DNA of 7,784 bases, taken from the NCBI GenBank assembly GCA_018400395.1, contig JAGYMN010000055.1, forward strand, positions 1 to 7,784, given 5' to 3'. Positions 1 to 6,979 of the stretch are shown here, piece after piece (positions within the stretch are counted from its first letter, which is position 1; every line of letters begins with the position of its first letter). The stretch is from Actinomycetota bacterium (GTDB lineage: Bacteria; Actinomycetota; Humimicrobiia; Humimicrobiales; Humimicrobiaceae). The notes under the pieces are model-generated. The model worked only from the letters and a program-made list of their open reading frames with translations, had not been told where the DNA came from and ran no database searches. A program made the translations under genes and the position numbers.

Positions 1-93
1 GGAAAACTGCCGGGAAGGCGGAGGGTAAAGTCCCGTAAGCCAGGAAACCTGCTGTAAATTTCAAGCTTATAGCGCTCTTCGAGGAAAGGGTGG
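1..93 (+). promoter_or_regulatory. Cobalamin riboswitch, 3' half (5' part outside window)
   Basis: This is the 3' part of an adenosylcobalamin-type riboswitch in the leader of the btu operon. Positions 37-53 match the conserved B12 box (AGYCAGGAGACCTGCC type), here as GCCAGGAAACCTGC with a CAGG/CCTG hairpin. Upstream, the GGGAAGGCGGAGGG stretch at 12-25 followed by GTCCC at 30-34 matches the part of the aptamer core that normally precedes this box. The CTCTTCGAGG segment at 75-84 is where the downstream hairpin that contacts the aptamer by a loop-loop interaction would be expected; this placement is inferred. Such riboswitches switch genes off when cobalamin is plentiful, which fits the uptake genes that follow. 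The 5' half and the promoter lie before the window, so the complete fold cannot be checked here, and the 3' boundary is approximate. Confidence 0.88.
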
Positions 94-180
94 TTATTTT
101 TGTTTGCCTTACATATCCTTCTTTCCTTAAGAATCCCTGGCGTATTAAAACTATCTTTGAAAGAAGGTGACAGAAGATTG
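81..180 (+). promoter_or_regulatory. Putative riboswitch expression platform hiding the btuC ribosome-binding site
   Basis: A pyrimidine-rich segment can pair in two competing ways. CCTTCTTTC at 117-125 is a perfect 9-bp complement of GAAAGAAGG at 159-167. That pairing covers the first half of the Shine-Dalgarno-like AGGTGA at 165-170, which sits 7 bases before the TTG codon at 178. CTTTCCT at 121-127 is instead a perfect complement of AGGAAAG at 82-88, and G-U pairs could extend this helix to 81-90/119-128. Only one helix can form at a time. If bound cobalamin keeps 81-90 inside the aptamer, the second helix would close the ribosome-binding site. No U-rich terminator follows, so control would be at translation. 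The pairings are visible in the sequence; the switching is inferred. Confidence 0.5.
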
Positions 181-1275
181 ACAGAGGCGAAATTAAGTAC
201 AGTTAATAAAAACAAGGCAAAAAAATTCAATCCCGCAGGCGGTAAAATACTATATTACTCCCTAATCACCGCGGCCATTCTGTTTTTCCTTATTTTAGTG
301 GCAGCTTCTGTCGGGGCAGCAAAGATCCCGTTAAACCAGACTTTCAGGCTTACAATAGATGGAATACCTTTCCTCGGAGATTTCGTTGATATATCGGATA
401 TAAGCCCCACATACAAAACGATTATACAGAATATCAGGCTTCCACGGGTATTTCTGGCTGTTCTTGTAGGAATGGGACTGTCAGCTACAGGAGTAATGTA
501 TCAGGGTCTCTTCAGAAATCCCATGGCGGATCCATATATAATAGGTGTCTCATCAGGAGCCTCCATAGCCGCTTCCCTGGCAATCCTTATGGGACTCTCA
601 TCTGGTATAGGGGGCATATCCGGTATTGTAATAGCAGCATTTGCCGGTGCCCTTGCAACTACATTTCTGGTGTTTAACATTGCCAGAAATAAAAAGGGAT
701 ATATTAACGTATTAACCCTCATATTATCAGGCATAGCTATAGGGGCTCTTTTAAATGCCGGCACATCATTTATCATGCTTATTTCAAGCAATAGCCAGCT
801 TCATAATGTTGTATTCTGGATGATGGGAAGTTTGACCTCATCTCTCTGGATCAAGGTAAAAATAGTCGGACCTATTATTATTATCGGGATAATCTCTTTA
901 TTCTTTTATACAAAAGACCTTAATGCTATAACACTTGGTGAAAAAAGGGCAAAACAGCTTGGCATTAATGTAGAAATTATGAAAAATATGGTAATAATAA
1001 TATCCTCTTTTGTTGTTGCTGCAGCAGTCTCGGTTACAGGTATAATTGGATTCATAGGCCTTGTTGTGCCCCACATGATGCGCTTGATTGTAGGCCCGGA
1101 TAACAGGATCCTCCTGCCTGTATCGGCGCTTGGAGGAGGGATAGTCCTCCTGCTTGCAGATACTCTGGCCAGAAACATTGCAGAACCAAGGGAAATACCT
1201 GTCGGTATAATAACAGCATTAATTGGTGCTCCTTTCTTTATTTATCTTTTAAAAAAAGCCAGGACTGACTATTAG
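178..1275 (+). CDS. btuC: BtuC-type corrinoid ABC transporter permease (FecCD family)
   Basis: This is the inner-membrane permease of a corrinoid importer and would work as a dimer with the BtuD-type ATPase and the BtuF-type binding protein. With the TTG start at 178 it has 365 residues, close to the usual FecCD length of about 330-360. A hydrophilic N-terminus of about 25 residues precedes a series of hydrophobic helices. Family motifs are RLPR (87-90), RNPMADPYIIGVSSGAS (113-129), the cytoplasmic coupling segment GEKRAKQLGIN (254-264), PHMMRL (298-303) and PREIPVG (337-343). The frame also stays open from TTG codons at 157 and 100. The one at 100 has a GGGTGG in front, but that lies in the riboswitch tail, and the added 26 residues do not look like the family. 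The TTG at 178 has AGGTGA 7 bases upstream and is preferred. The riboswitch makes cobalamin a better substrate guess than a siderophore or haem. Confidence 0.9.
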   Translation: MTEAKLSTVNKNKAKKFNPAGGKILYYSLITAAILFFLILVAASVGAAKIPLNQTFRLTIDGIPFLGDFVDISDISPTYKTIIQNIRLPRVFLAVLVGMGLSATGVMYQGLFRNPMADPYIIGVSSGASIAASLAILMGLSSGIGGISGIVIAAFAGALATTFLVFNIARNKKGYINVLTLILSGIAIGALLNAGTSFIMLISSNSQLHNVVFWMMGSLTSSLWIKVKIVGPIIIIGIISLFFYTKDLNAITLGEKRAKQLGINVEIMKNMVIIISSFVVAAAVSVTGIIGFIGLVVPHMMRLIVGPDNRILLPVSALGGGIVLLLADTLARNIAEPREIPVGIITALIGAPFFIYLLKKARTDY

Positions 1276-1289
1276 AATAAATTACAACC

Positions 1290-2591
1290 ATGGAATACGA
1301 AGAAAAAATAATAGAAATAAAAAAACTTTATTTCTATTATGACAAAAAAGAGGTGATAAATAATCTCAGCCTTTTCATAAAAAAAGGTGAATTTGTCGCG
1401 CTGCTCGGGCCAAACGGAGTAGGGAAAACAACCCTTTTCAATATAATATCGGGAATACTCCCTTTTAGCATGGGTACCGTAAATTTATTTGGAAAAAATA
1501 TTAATAAGTACAATCAAAGACAGAAAGCCAATCTTATAGGAGTTGTACCCCAGGAATCATCTTCAAACTTTAACTATAAAAATATTGACATAGTTCTTAT
1601 GAGCAGGATTTGTAAAAAGTCAAGGTTCTCAAATGAGGATCAGAATGATTACGATATTGTCATGAATGCGATGAAGCTCACAAAAACCGAACACCTGGCA
1701 GGTAGAGGATATATGGAAATCAGCGGTGGTGAAAAACAGCGTATAATTATCGCACAGGCAATCGCCCAGGAAACACAAATCCTCTTATTGGATGAGCCCA
1801 CATCAAATCTGGACATAAATTTTCAGATAGAGATAATGCAGCTCATTTCAAAAATCAGAAAAGAAAAGAATATAACCATCATAGGAGTCTTTCATGATAT
1901 GAATCTAGCCGCCCAGTATGCCGACAGGATAATACTTATGAAAGACGGCAGTATATTTGCAGACGGGCCACCTAAAAAAGTATTAAACTCCAGAAATATT
2001 ATGGAGGTATACAAAGCCAGTGTAATTGTTGATAAAAATCCGTTTACCAATAAAGTATTTATAACGCCGCATTATAATAGCTACAATGATATAGCCATAT
2101 CGCCTGAAAAAAGGAAAAATATCCATGTCATTGCAGGTGGTGGAAGCGGTTCTTATCTTTTCAACATACTCCTAAGTGAAGGACATTCTATAACCACATG
2201 CATATTGAGCAGCATAGATACCGACACAAGGATTGCGAAACAAATGGGCATACCGCTTATACTTGAAGAACCACATGTAACCTTAAAAGAAGATAATAAA
2301 AAACTTAACGAAAAATTTATACTTAAGAGCGATATTGTAGTTGTGGCAAGAGTTGCCTTCGGCGAGGGTAACTACAGCAACCTTGAATCTGTAAAAAAAG
2401 CCCTCGAGCTTAAAAAGGAAGTTTACTTTATTGATGGCAAAAATTTCCATAAAAGGGATTTCACGCAGGGAAAGGCAACTTCCCTTTTTAAGAAGCTTAT
2501 CGAAATGGGAGCCGGGGATTTTGCCAGCGAAGAAGAACTGGCATTATACCTTAAAGAAAGGGGGCAGACTTCAGAAAAATTAATCCGTTAA
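1290..2591 (+). CDS. btuD: BtuD-type corrinoid ABC transporter ATPase with an extra C-terminal Rossmann-like domain
   Basis: Residues 1 to about 255 form the ATPase that drives the permease. The Walker A is GPNGVGKTT (40-48), the Q-loop Gln is 88, the signature is ISGGE (144-148), the Walker B is ILLLDEP (164-170), the D-loop is SNLD (172-175) and the switch His is 202. At 433 residues the protein is far longer than a normal BtuD/FepC ATPase (about 250-270). Residues from about 279 form a second domain. It opens with a glycine-rich turn after a beta strand (HVIAGGGSGS, 279-288) and later has DIVVVARVAFGEGN (348-361), which looks like a Rossmann-type nucleotide-binding fold. From memory, similar extensions occur on BtuD-like ATPases of some archaea and anaerobic bacteria; their role is not known to me. 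The ATG lies 14 bases after btuC with no clear ribosome-binding site, so translation is probably coupled to btuC. Confidence 0.9.
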   Translation: MEYEEKIIEIKKLYFYYDKKEVINNLSLFIKKGEFVALLGPNGVGKTTLFNIISGILPFSMGTVNLFGKNINKYNQRQKANLIGVVPQESSSNFNYKNIDIVLMSRICKKSRFSNEDQNDYDIVMNAMKLTKTEHLAGRGYMEISGGEKQRIIIAQAIAQETQILLLDEPTSNLDINFQIEIMQLISKIRKEKNITIIGVFHDMNLAAQYADRIILMKDGSIFADGPPKKVLNSRNIMEVYKASVIVDKNPFTNKVFITPHYNSYNDIAISPEKRKNIHVIAGGGSGSYLFNILLSEGHSITTCILSSIDTDTRIAKQMGIPLILEEPHVTLKEDNKKLNEKFILKSDIVVVARVAFGEGNYSNLESVKKALELKKEVYFIDGKNFHKRDFTQGKATSLFKKLIEMGAGDFASEEELALYLKERGQTSEKLIR

Positions 2592-2630
2592 TCAGCAATA
2601 TTAAGAAATCACGAAAAGAAAAGGAGTAAA

Positions 2631-3749
2631 ATGAACAGTAAAACATTAAACATTATGTCAGTCATTATTTTGGCGGTGTTTATGGTGGCATTTTCACTGA
2701 TCCCTTCAGGATGTAAAAATGCAGAATCGCCAGAACCAGCAGAAGTTGCGGAAACCTCTGAAGATGCAGCATATAATGAAACTGAGGAGCCAGAGGAAAC
2801 TGCAGAAGATATTGTAAAAGAAGAAATTGCTGAAGAAGAAACTTTTTCAGTAGAATATCCGGTAACTATAGAGGATGACTGGGGCCAGCAGGAAGGTTCT
2901 GAAAACAGAAAGCTTGTCTTTGACGGACCGGTTGAGTCAGTAATAGCGGGAGAGACCAACATTGCCCTGTGTCTTAAAGAATTCGGAAAACTCGATACTG
3001 TAAAAGGTGTTGGCTACTGGATTCCTGATGATGTACCTGAACTTTCGGATTCCCCTCAGGTTTTAGCTTCGGGCGGAGTGGATCTTGAAGGACTGCTGGA
3101 TTTATCCCCGGAACTACTTGTAACTTTGATGAGCGGGACCTTATGGGAACCTGCAGTAATCGAACAGATTGAGACATCAGGAATAAAGATCTATTCCATA
3201 GGAAACGTTTCTAAACTTGATTATATTAAGGAGTACATAACCGAATACGGTTTAATGTTCGACTCGGTTGAAATTGCCAGCAGGCTTGTAACGGAAATGG
3301 AGGAAAAACAGGCAAAAGTAAAAAATGCTGTAGAACAAATGGTAAAAAGTGATGATGAAAAACCGGAGGTTATCTACTGCACATCAATTGCCAGTGAATA
3401 TGGTGACTGGGTCCCGGGTGCAAATACCTTTATTGATCAATTAATTACTGATGCAGGTGGCGTTAACCTGCCTTCCATACAGGGAATCGAAAACTGGGGG
3501 GAATATTCTGTAGAAAAACTCCTGGAATCGGACCCTGATATAATATTAATACCTGTAAGTGATAATCCTTTTTATGTTTTTAAATCTGTTGAGGATTTTA
3601 CTTCTCATGAAATGGTGCAGGAACTTACTGCCGTAAAAGAAGGTAAGGTATTTACAGTAACTGGAGAGTATATTAATAACCTGAGTTTTACTGCAGCTGA
3701 CGCTCTTGTTGAATTTACCGAAGCAATAAATGGTATTTCAATAGATTGA
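2631..3749 (+). CDS. btuF: BtuF-type corrinoid-binding lipoprotein
   Basis: This is the extracytoplasmic substrate-binding protein that delivers corrinoid to the permease. Residues 6-24 are a hydrophobic signal sequence ending in IPSGC, so Cys28 is the likely lipidated residue; Pro at -3 is unusual for a lipobox. Residues 29-71 form a strongly acidic, low-complexity tether with 16 Glu and 2 Asp in 43 residues. The binding domain (periplasmic binding protein family 2, BtuF/FhuD fold) starts near YPVTIEDDWG (75-84). It continues through ESVIAGETNIALCL (102-115) and ends with NWGEYSVEKLLESDPDIILIP and the GEYINNLS region. At 372 residues it is longer than E. coli BtuF, largely because of the tether. 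A strong AAGGAG at 2621-2626 sits 4 bases before the ATG. The substrate is inferred from the riboswitch and neighbours, since the fold alone also fits iron-chelate or haem binding. Confidence 0.88.
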   Translation: MNSKTLNIMSVIILAVFMVAFSLIPSGCKNAESPEPAEVAETSEDAAYNETEEPEETAEDIVKEEIAEEETFSVEYPVTIEDDWGQQEGSENRKLVFDGPVESVIAGETNIALCLKEFGKLDTVKGVGYWIPDDVPELSDSPQVLASGGVDLEGLLDLSPELLVTLMSGTLWEPAVIEQIETSGIKIYSIGNVSKLDYIKEYITEYGLMFDSVEIASRLVTEMEEKQAKVKNAVEQMVKSDDEKPEVIYCTSIASEYGDWVPGANTFIDQLITDAGGVNLPSIQGIENWGEYSVEKLLESDPDIILIPVSDNPFYVFKSVEDFTSHEMVQELTAVKEGKVFTVTGEYINNLSFTAADALVEFTEAINGISID

Positions 3750-3825
3750 AAAATATGCCCGGACCTGGAACTGCCATATTTAATATAATAATATTTAACC
3801 GGGGGATAAATAGTCTGGAAGTAAA

Positions 3826-5490
3826 ATGCAGACCGTAAAGAAAAGTGAAGCAAAGATTATAATGGTACAGGGAACTGGCAGCCATGTCGGTAAAAGTGTT
3901 GTGGCTGCAGCTCTCTGCAGAATATTTTTGCAGGACGGATACAGAGTATGTCCCTTCAAATCCCAGAATATGGCGCTTAACTCTTATGTGACTGAATCTG
4001 GTGGAGAAATGGGTAGAGCACAGGTTATGCAGGCTGAAGCTTCCGGTTTAAAGCCCGAAGTGTACATGAACCCCATACTTATAAAACCTGTTGCTGACAG
4101 GAATGCCCAGATAATATTTATGGGTAAAGCTGTTAAAAATATGACTGCAGTTGAGTATGATTCGGAAAAAACAAAATATCTAAATAAAATCTCTGGTATC
4201 TTATATGGTATAAAAAGAAAATTTGACATAATCGTTATCGAAGGTGCCGGAAGCCCGGCCGAGATAAACCTAATTGAAAATGATATTGTAAATATGAAAA
4301 TAGCAGACCTTGCCAATTGTCCCGTGATGCTGGTCGGGGATATAGACAGAGGAGGCATTTTTGCAAGTTTTTATGGTACAGTAAAAATACTACCGGAAAG
4401 GTACCAGAATTTTTTCAGGTGTTTACTCATAAATAAGTTCAGAGGAGACAGGTCTTTACTCGACCCTGGTATAGCCTGGATTGAAAAAAAGCTTAATATG
4501 CCTGTAGCCGGTGTAATTCCTTATTACAGAGATATCTTCATAGACGAAGAGGATAGTGTTAACTTCGAAAAGCAAATACCGAAAGCCATAAATCAAAGTA
4601 GTAAAGGCAGTGATAAAACAATAAAAATATGTGTAATATATCTCCCACACATTTCAAATTTTACTGATTTTAATGCTCTACAACAGCATAAAGATACAGC
4701 GCTCTTCTATATAACCAGAAAAGAAGAACTGGAAGAAATAAATCCACATATAATTATAATACCCGGAAGCAAAAGCACCATAAGCGACCTGCTTTATTTA
4801 AGAAAATCAGGTCTTGAAAATGTGATAAAGAAATATTATTTTGACGGCTCAATGGTCATTGGGATATGTGGGGGTTATCAGATGCTCGGGGAAAAAATCA
4901 CAGATCCCTACAGAACAGAAAACACCGGCATAGATAGCATTAAGGGCATTTCTTTGATTGAAATGGAAACAGTTTTTAAAAAGAATAAATACACAAAACA
5001 GGTATCTTTCAGAATAAACCGGGAACTTCTAAAAAGAGCCGATGGAAATCTTGATAAGATTATCAGAAATAACGATACAGTCTTCCAGAAAGGCTATGAG
5101 ATACATATGGGTTCCTCAAAAATAACAAAAAAAATAAGCAGATACCCCATAGATAAAGATAAACAGCCGGGACACGATATATCGGAGCCGCTTCTGGAAG
5201 TATCATCAGAAACAGGTGGTACCTACAAAGATGGTTATTTCTATCTGGATAAAATCGCAAAAATGGCTATTATCGGAACATATGTTCACGGAGTTTTTGA
5301 TAATCATGTTTTCAGAGATTTTATACTGGAAACAGTCAGGCATAACTTCGGAATTAAAGGGAGCAATTTTTACTCGGATGATAATGATTTTTACAGGTTT
5401 AAAGATGAACAGTATAACAAACTCGCAGATCTATTCAGGGAGAACCTGGATCTTAAAAAGATATATAATATAATTCAAAAGGGGCTTTAA
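3826..5490 (+). CDS. cobQ: Cobyric acid synthase (glutamine-hydrolysing), CobQ/CbiP
   Basis: This cytoplasmic enzyme of cobalamin synthesis uses ATP and glutamine to amidate the b, d, e and g side chains of adenosylcobyrinic acid a,c-diamide, giving adenosylcobyric acid. The N-terminal synthetase domain has the P-loop GTGSHVGKS (16-24), the family segment PFKSQNMALNSY (43-54) and GDIDRGGIFAS. The glutamine amidotransferase domain starts near residue 266 with KICVIYLPHISNFTDF. It carries the nucleophile Cys348 in GICGGYQMLG and the catalytic His488 in GTYVHGVFDN. YEIHMG, also typical of the family, lies between them. Length is 554 residues against roughly 490-510 usually; the extra residues appear spread over charged linkers in the C-terminal half. 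The start has GGAAG at 3817-3821, 4 bases upstream. It is the last gene of the riboswitch-led cluster, 76 bases after btuF, with no clear terminator between them. Confidence 0.95.
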   Translation: MQTVKKSEAKIIMVQGTGSHVGKSVVAAALCRIFLQDGYRVCPFKSQNMALNSYVTESGGEMGRAQVMQAEASGLKPEVYMNPILIKPVADRNAQIIFMGKAVKNMTAVEYDSEKTKYLNKISGILYGIKRKFDIIVIEGAGSPAEINLIENDIVNMKIADLANCPVMLVGDIDRGGIFASFYGTVKILPERYQNFFRCLLINKFRGDRSLLDPGIAWIEKKLNMPVAGVIPYYRDIFIDEEDSVNFEKQIPKAINQSSKGSDKTIKICVIYLPHISNFTDFNALQQHKDTALFYITRKEELEEINPHIIIIPGSKSTISDLLYLRKSGLENVIKKYYFDGSMVIGICGGYQMLGEKITDPYRTENTGIDSIKGISLIEMETVFKKNKYTKQVSFRINRELLKRADGNLDKIIRNNDTVFQKGYEIHMGSSKITKKISRYPIDKDKQPGHDISEPLLEVSSETGGTYKDGYFYLDKIAKMAIIGTYVHGVFDNHVFRDFILETVRHNFGIKGSNFYSDDNDFYRFKDEQYNKLADLFRENLDLKKIYNIIQKGL

Positions 5491-5664
5491 GTAATATTTT
5501 TTCATTTTCTTTTTATTATTCAGTGTTTAGTATTAAAGTAAATTCAATATCCAGGAATATGTATAGTAATTTTTTTATTTCAAAAAATAATTTCATTAGA
5601 TCATTACATATTGTAAAATTATGAATAAATTTTTTAAATATAATATTTAACAGCCAATAAAAAT

Positions 5665-6426
5665 ATGTCGCCTGCAATATTAAAAGCATTATTAATTACT
5701 TCTATAGCAGGACTGTCTACAACCATAGGCAGTATTCTGGGACTTACATTTAAAAGGGGAAACATTAAATTTATGAGTTTTGTCCTGGGTTTCGCTGCAG
5801 GAGTAATGCTGGGTATATCTTTTTTTGAATTGCTTCCTACAGGTTTTGAAGAAATAGGCTTTTTAAGAGCAAGCATTGCATTTATCGCAGGATTTATTTT
5901 CATTTTTATCATAGATTATTTTATCCCCCATGAATATATCGGGCAGAAGGAAAGGATAGATGATAAAACTGATAGAAAACTGATGAGGACAGGACTTTTC
6001 GTAGCTCTGGGCATTGCCATTCATAACTTTCCTGAAGGAATGGCTACATTTTACAGCTCCCTGGTCAATATTAAACTCGGTATTGCTATAGCAATAGCTA
6101 TAGCAATACACAATATTCCAGAAGGTATCGCAGTATCTGCTCCTATATATAAAGCTACAGGCAGCAAAAGTAAGGCATTCCTATGGTCATTTCTATCAGG
6201 CGTAGTAGAACCTATAGGTGCCATACTAACTGCTTTTATATTTCTTCCATTCCTAAATTCTACTATTCTTGGTTTTATCCTCTCATCAATAGCAGGACTA
6301 ATGGTATTTATATCAATAGACGAACTTTTGCCTGTTTCAAAATCCTACGGTTTAAGTCATATCCCTATATTGAGTTTTATCGCTGGTATGATTGTTATGA
6401 TCCTGAGCCTTGTACTCTTAAAATAA
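5665..6426 (+). CDS. ZIP-family metal transporter (ZupT-like)
   Basis: This is an integral membrane carrier that would bring zinc or a related divalent metal (iron, manganese) into the cytoplasm. Its 253 residues match the usual ZupT length of about 255-265 and form about eight hydrophobic segments, split by a charged loop (KERIDDKTDRK, near 95-106). The two metal-site helices are clear: HNFPEG at 120-125 and HNIPEG at 149-154. The next helix has SGVVEPIGA, with Glu182 in the position ZupT uses for a further ligand. The N-terminus (LLITSIAGLSTTIGSILGL) is the first family helix, so the ATG at 5665 fits, although no Shine-Dalgarno sequence lies before it. The metal cannot be decided from sequence. 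It is separated from cobQ by 174 AT-rich bases and is probably its own transcription unit. Confidence 0.92.
   Translation: MSPAILKALLITSIAGLSTTIGSILGLTFKRGNIKFMSFVLGFAAGVMLGISFFELLPTGFEEIGFLRASIAFIAGFIFIFIIDYFIPHEYIGQKERIDDKTDRKLMRTGLFVALGIAIHNFPEGMATFYSSLVNIKLGIAIAIAIAIHNIPEGIAVSAPIYKATGSKSKAFLWSFLSGVVEPIGAILTAFIFLPFLNSTILGFILSSIAGLMVFISIDELLPVSKSYGLSHIPILSFIAGMIVMILSLVLLK
6081..6108. repeat. Perfect 12-bp inverted repeat inside the ZIP gene
   Basis: TATTGCTATAGC at 6081-6092 and GCTATAGCAATA at 6097-6108 are exact reverse complements with a 4-base loop (AATA). The region encodes alternating Ile and Ala (IAIAIAIAI) just before the HNIPEG metal motif. The symmetry may therefore follow from alternating GCT/GCA and ATA codons in a transmembrane helix rather than from a regulatory role. 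Confidence 0.8.
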
Positions 6427-6440
6427 GTCTATCCTATATC

Positions 6441-6478
6441 AAATCATGAATATCTTAAATATATGATTTTATTTTTTC
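6441..6478 (+). terminator. AT-rich terminator-like hairpin after the ZIP gene
   Basis: AAATCAT (6441-6447) pairs with ATGATTT (6463-6469), and ATAT (6450-6453) with ATAT (6459-6462) continues the stem after a 2-base bulge. A T-rich run follows to 6477. It begins 15 bases after the ZIP stop codon, in the gap between convergent genes, as expected for an intrinsic terminator. The stem is weak because it is almost all A-T. Confidence 0.5.
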
Positions 6479-6509
6479 CTGTTACTGTATTTTTAAAAAC
6501 TGATATATA

Positions 6510-6929
6510 TTATTTTAATCTTTCTTTTATCCTCACATATTCTTCCCCGTACCCCAGTTTATTTGCCCATTTCTCAGGATATCCTGCATAGTATTTATAA
6601 CTATCCAGTTTGAATAATCTCCATACTATTGACCTTATAAGCGACGGAATACCCACCACCAGAAGGTACAGCCAGCCCAGATACAGTGATTGAATTGAAT
6701 GGCCGTATTCATGCTTCCTGGGAAATTGTTTGTCACTGTGCTTTTCATTTAAAATTATAAACCTCCCAAGAGATATGCCTCCCGGGAACCCCTTCATATA
6801 TAAAATATTTGCTAATCCATAAGAAATCCTTTTTGTGACTCTTCTTTTGAATAAAATGATAATTATAGCTGCAAGGACTGTCTGGGGCAGTTCCCATATT
6901 ATGGCTAGAATTCCCTTATACCAGTTCAT
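6510..6929 (-). CDS. Small membrane protein with an HEYGH (HExxH) zinc-protease-like motif
   Basis: The protein has 139 residues and no function I can name. Residues 7-27 are a hydrophobic helix beginning in the WELPQ motif (12-16). GFPGGISLGRFIIL (47-60) leads to KHEYGHSIQS, with HEYGH at 73-77, which fits the HExxH zinc-binding pattern of metallopeptidases. A second hydrophobic segment (GWLYLLVVGIPSLI, 85-98) follows directly, and YPEKWANKLG (117-126) is near the end. From memory, short proteins with the same order (WELPQ, GGISLG, KHEYGH, GWLYLLVVGLPS, YPEKWAD) occur as conserved hypotheticals in Firmicutes and Bacteroidetes. The two His and one Glu could bind zinc, with a C-terminal acidic residue as a possible third ligand, but peptidase activity is not shown. 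The ATG start lacks a good ribosome-binding site; the hydrophobic N-terminus supports it. It faces the ZIP gene. Confidence 0.85.
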   Translation of the reverse strand: MNWYKGILAIIWELPQTVLAAIIIILFKRRVTKRISYGLANILYMKGFPGGISLGRFIILNEKHSDKQFPRKHEYGHSIQSLYLGWLYLLVVGIPSLIRSIVWRLFKLDSYKYYAGYPEKWANKLGYGEEYVRIKERLK

Positions 6930-6962
6930 CCTAGAGGTAACCGGCTTTCTGATATCCTTTAA

Positions 6963-6979
6963 TAATAATTAGATTATTA
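6963..6979. promoter_or_regulatory. Short palindrome between divergent genes, possible operator
   Basis: TAATAAT (6963-6969) and ATTATTA (6973-6979) form a perfect 7-bp inverted repeat around TAG. It lies in the 127-base gap between the divergently transcribed genes at 6929 (minus) and 7057 (plus), where a shared operator could sit. In sequence this rich in A and T such a repeat may arise by chance, and no clear -35/-10 pair was found beside it. Confidence 0.2.

Noticed and set aside
100..177. N-terminal extension of the BtuC frame from TTG at 100
   Set aside because: The added residues do not resemble the FecCD family. The upstream GGGTGG lies in the riboswitch tail, and TTG at 178 has a better placed AGGTGA.
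501..1178. Minus-strand open frames opposite btuC
   Set aside because: They lie antisense to a well-supported gene, have low-complexity sequences and lack family motifs.
1722..1736. ISGGE in place of LSGGQ in the BtuD ATPase signature
   Set aside because: The key SGG core is intact, and Glu at the last position and a hydrophobic first residue are common in this family.
2609..2962. Minus-strand open frame of about 117 residues opposite the start of btuF
   Set aside because: It is a Ser-rich shadow of the Glu-rich linker, whose GAA/GAG codons read as Ser/Phe-type codons on the other strand.
3750..3825. CCCGG/CCGGG inverted repeat between btuF and cobQ
   Set aside because: The arms are only 5 bp (3758-3762 and 3799-3803), the loop is long and no T-run follows, so it is not a supported terminator or operator.
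5216..5473. Plus-strand open frame inside cobQ in another frame
   Set aside because: It overlaps the CobQ region carrying the catalytic His motif, and its own protein shows no recognisable features.
5491..5664. Terminator or complete promoter between cobQ and the ZIP gene
   Set aside because: There are T-runs near 5494-5515 but no convincing stem before them. The TATAAT at 5639 has no -35 partner (TTGTAA at 5611 is 22 bases away).
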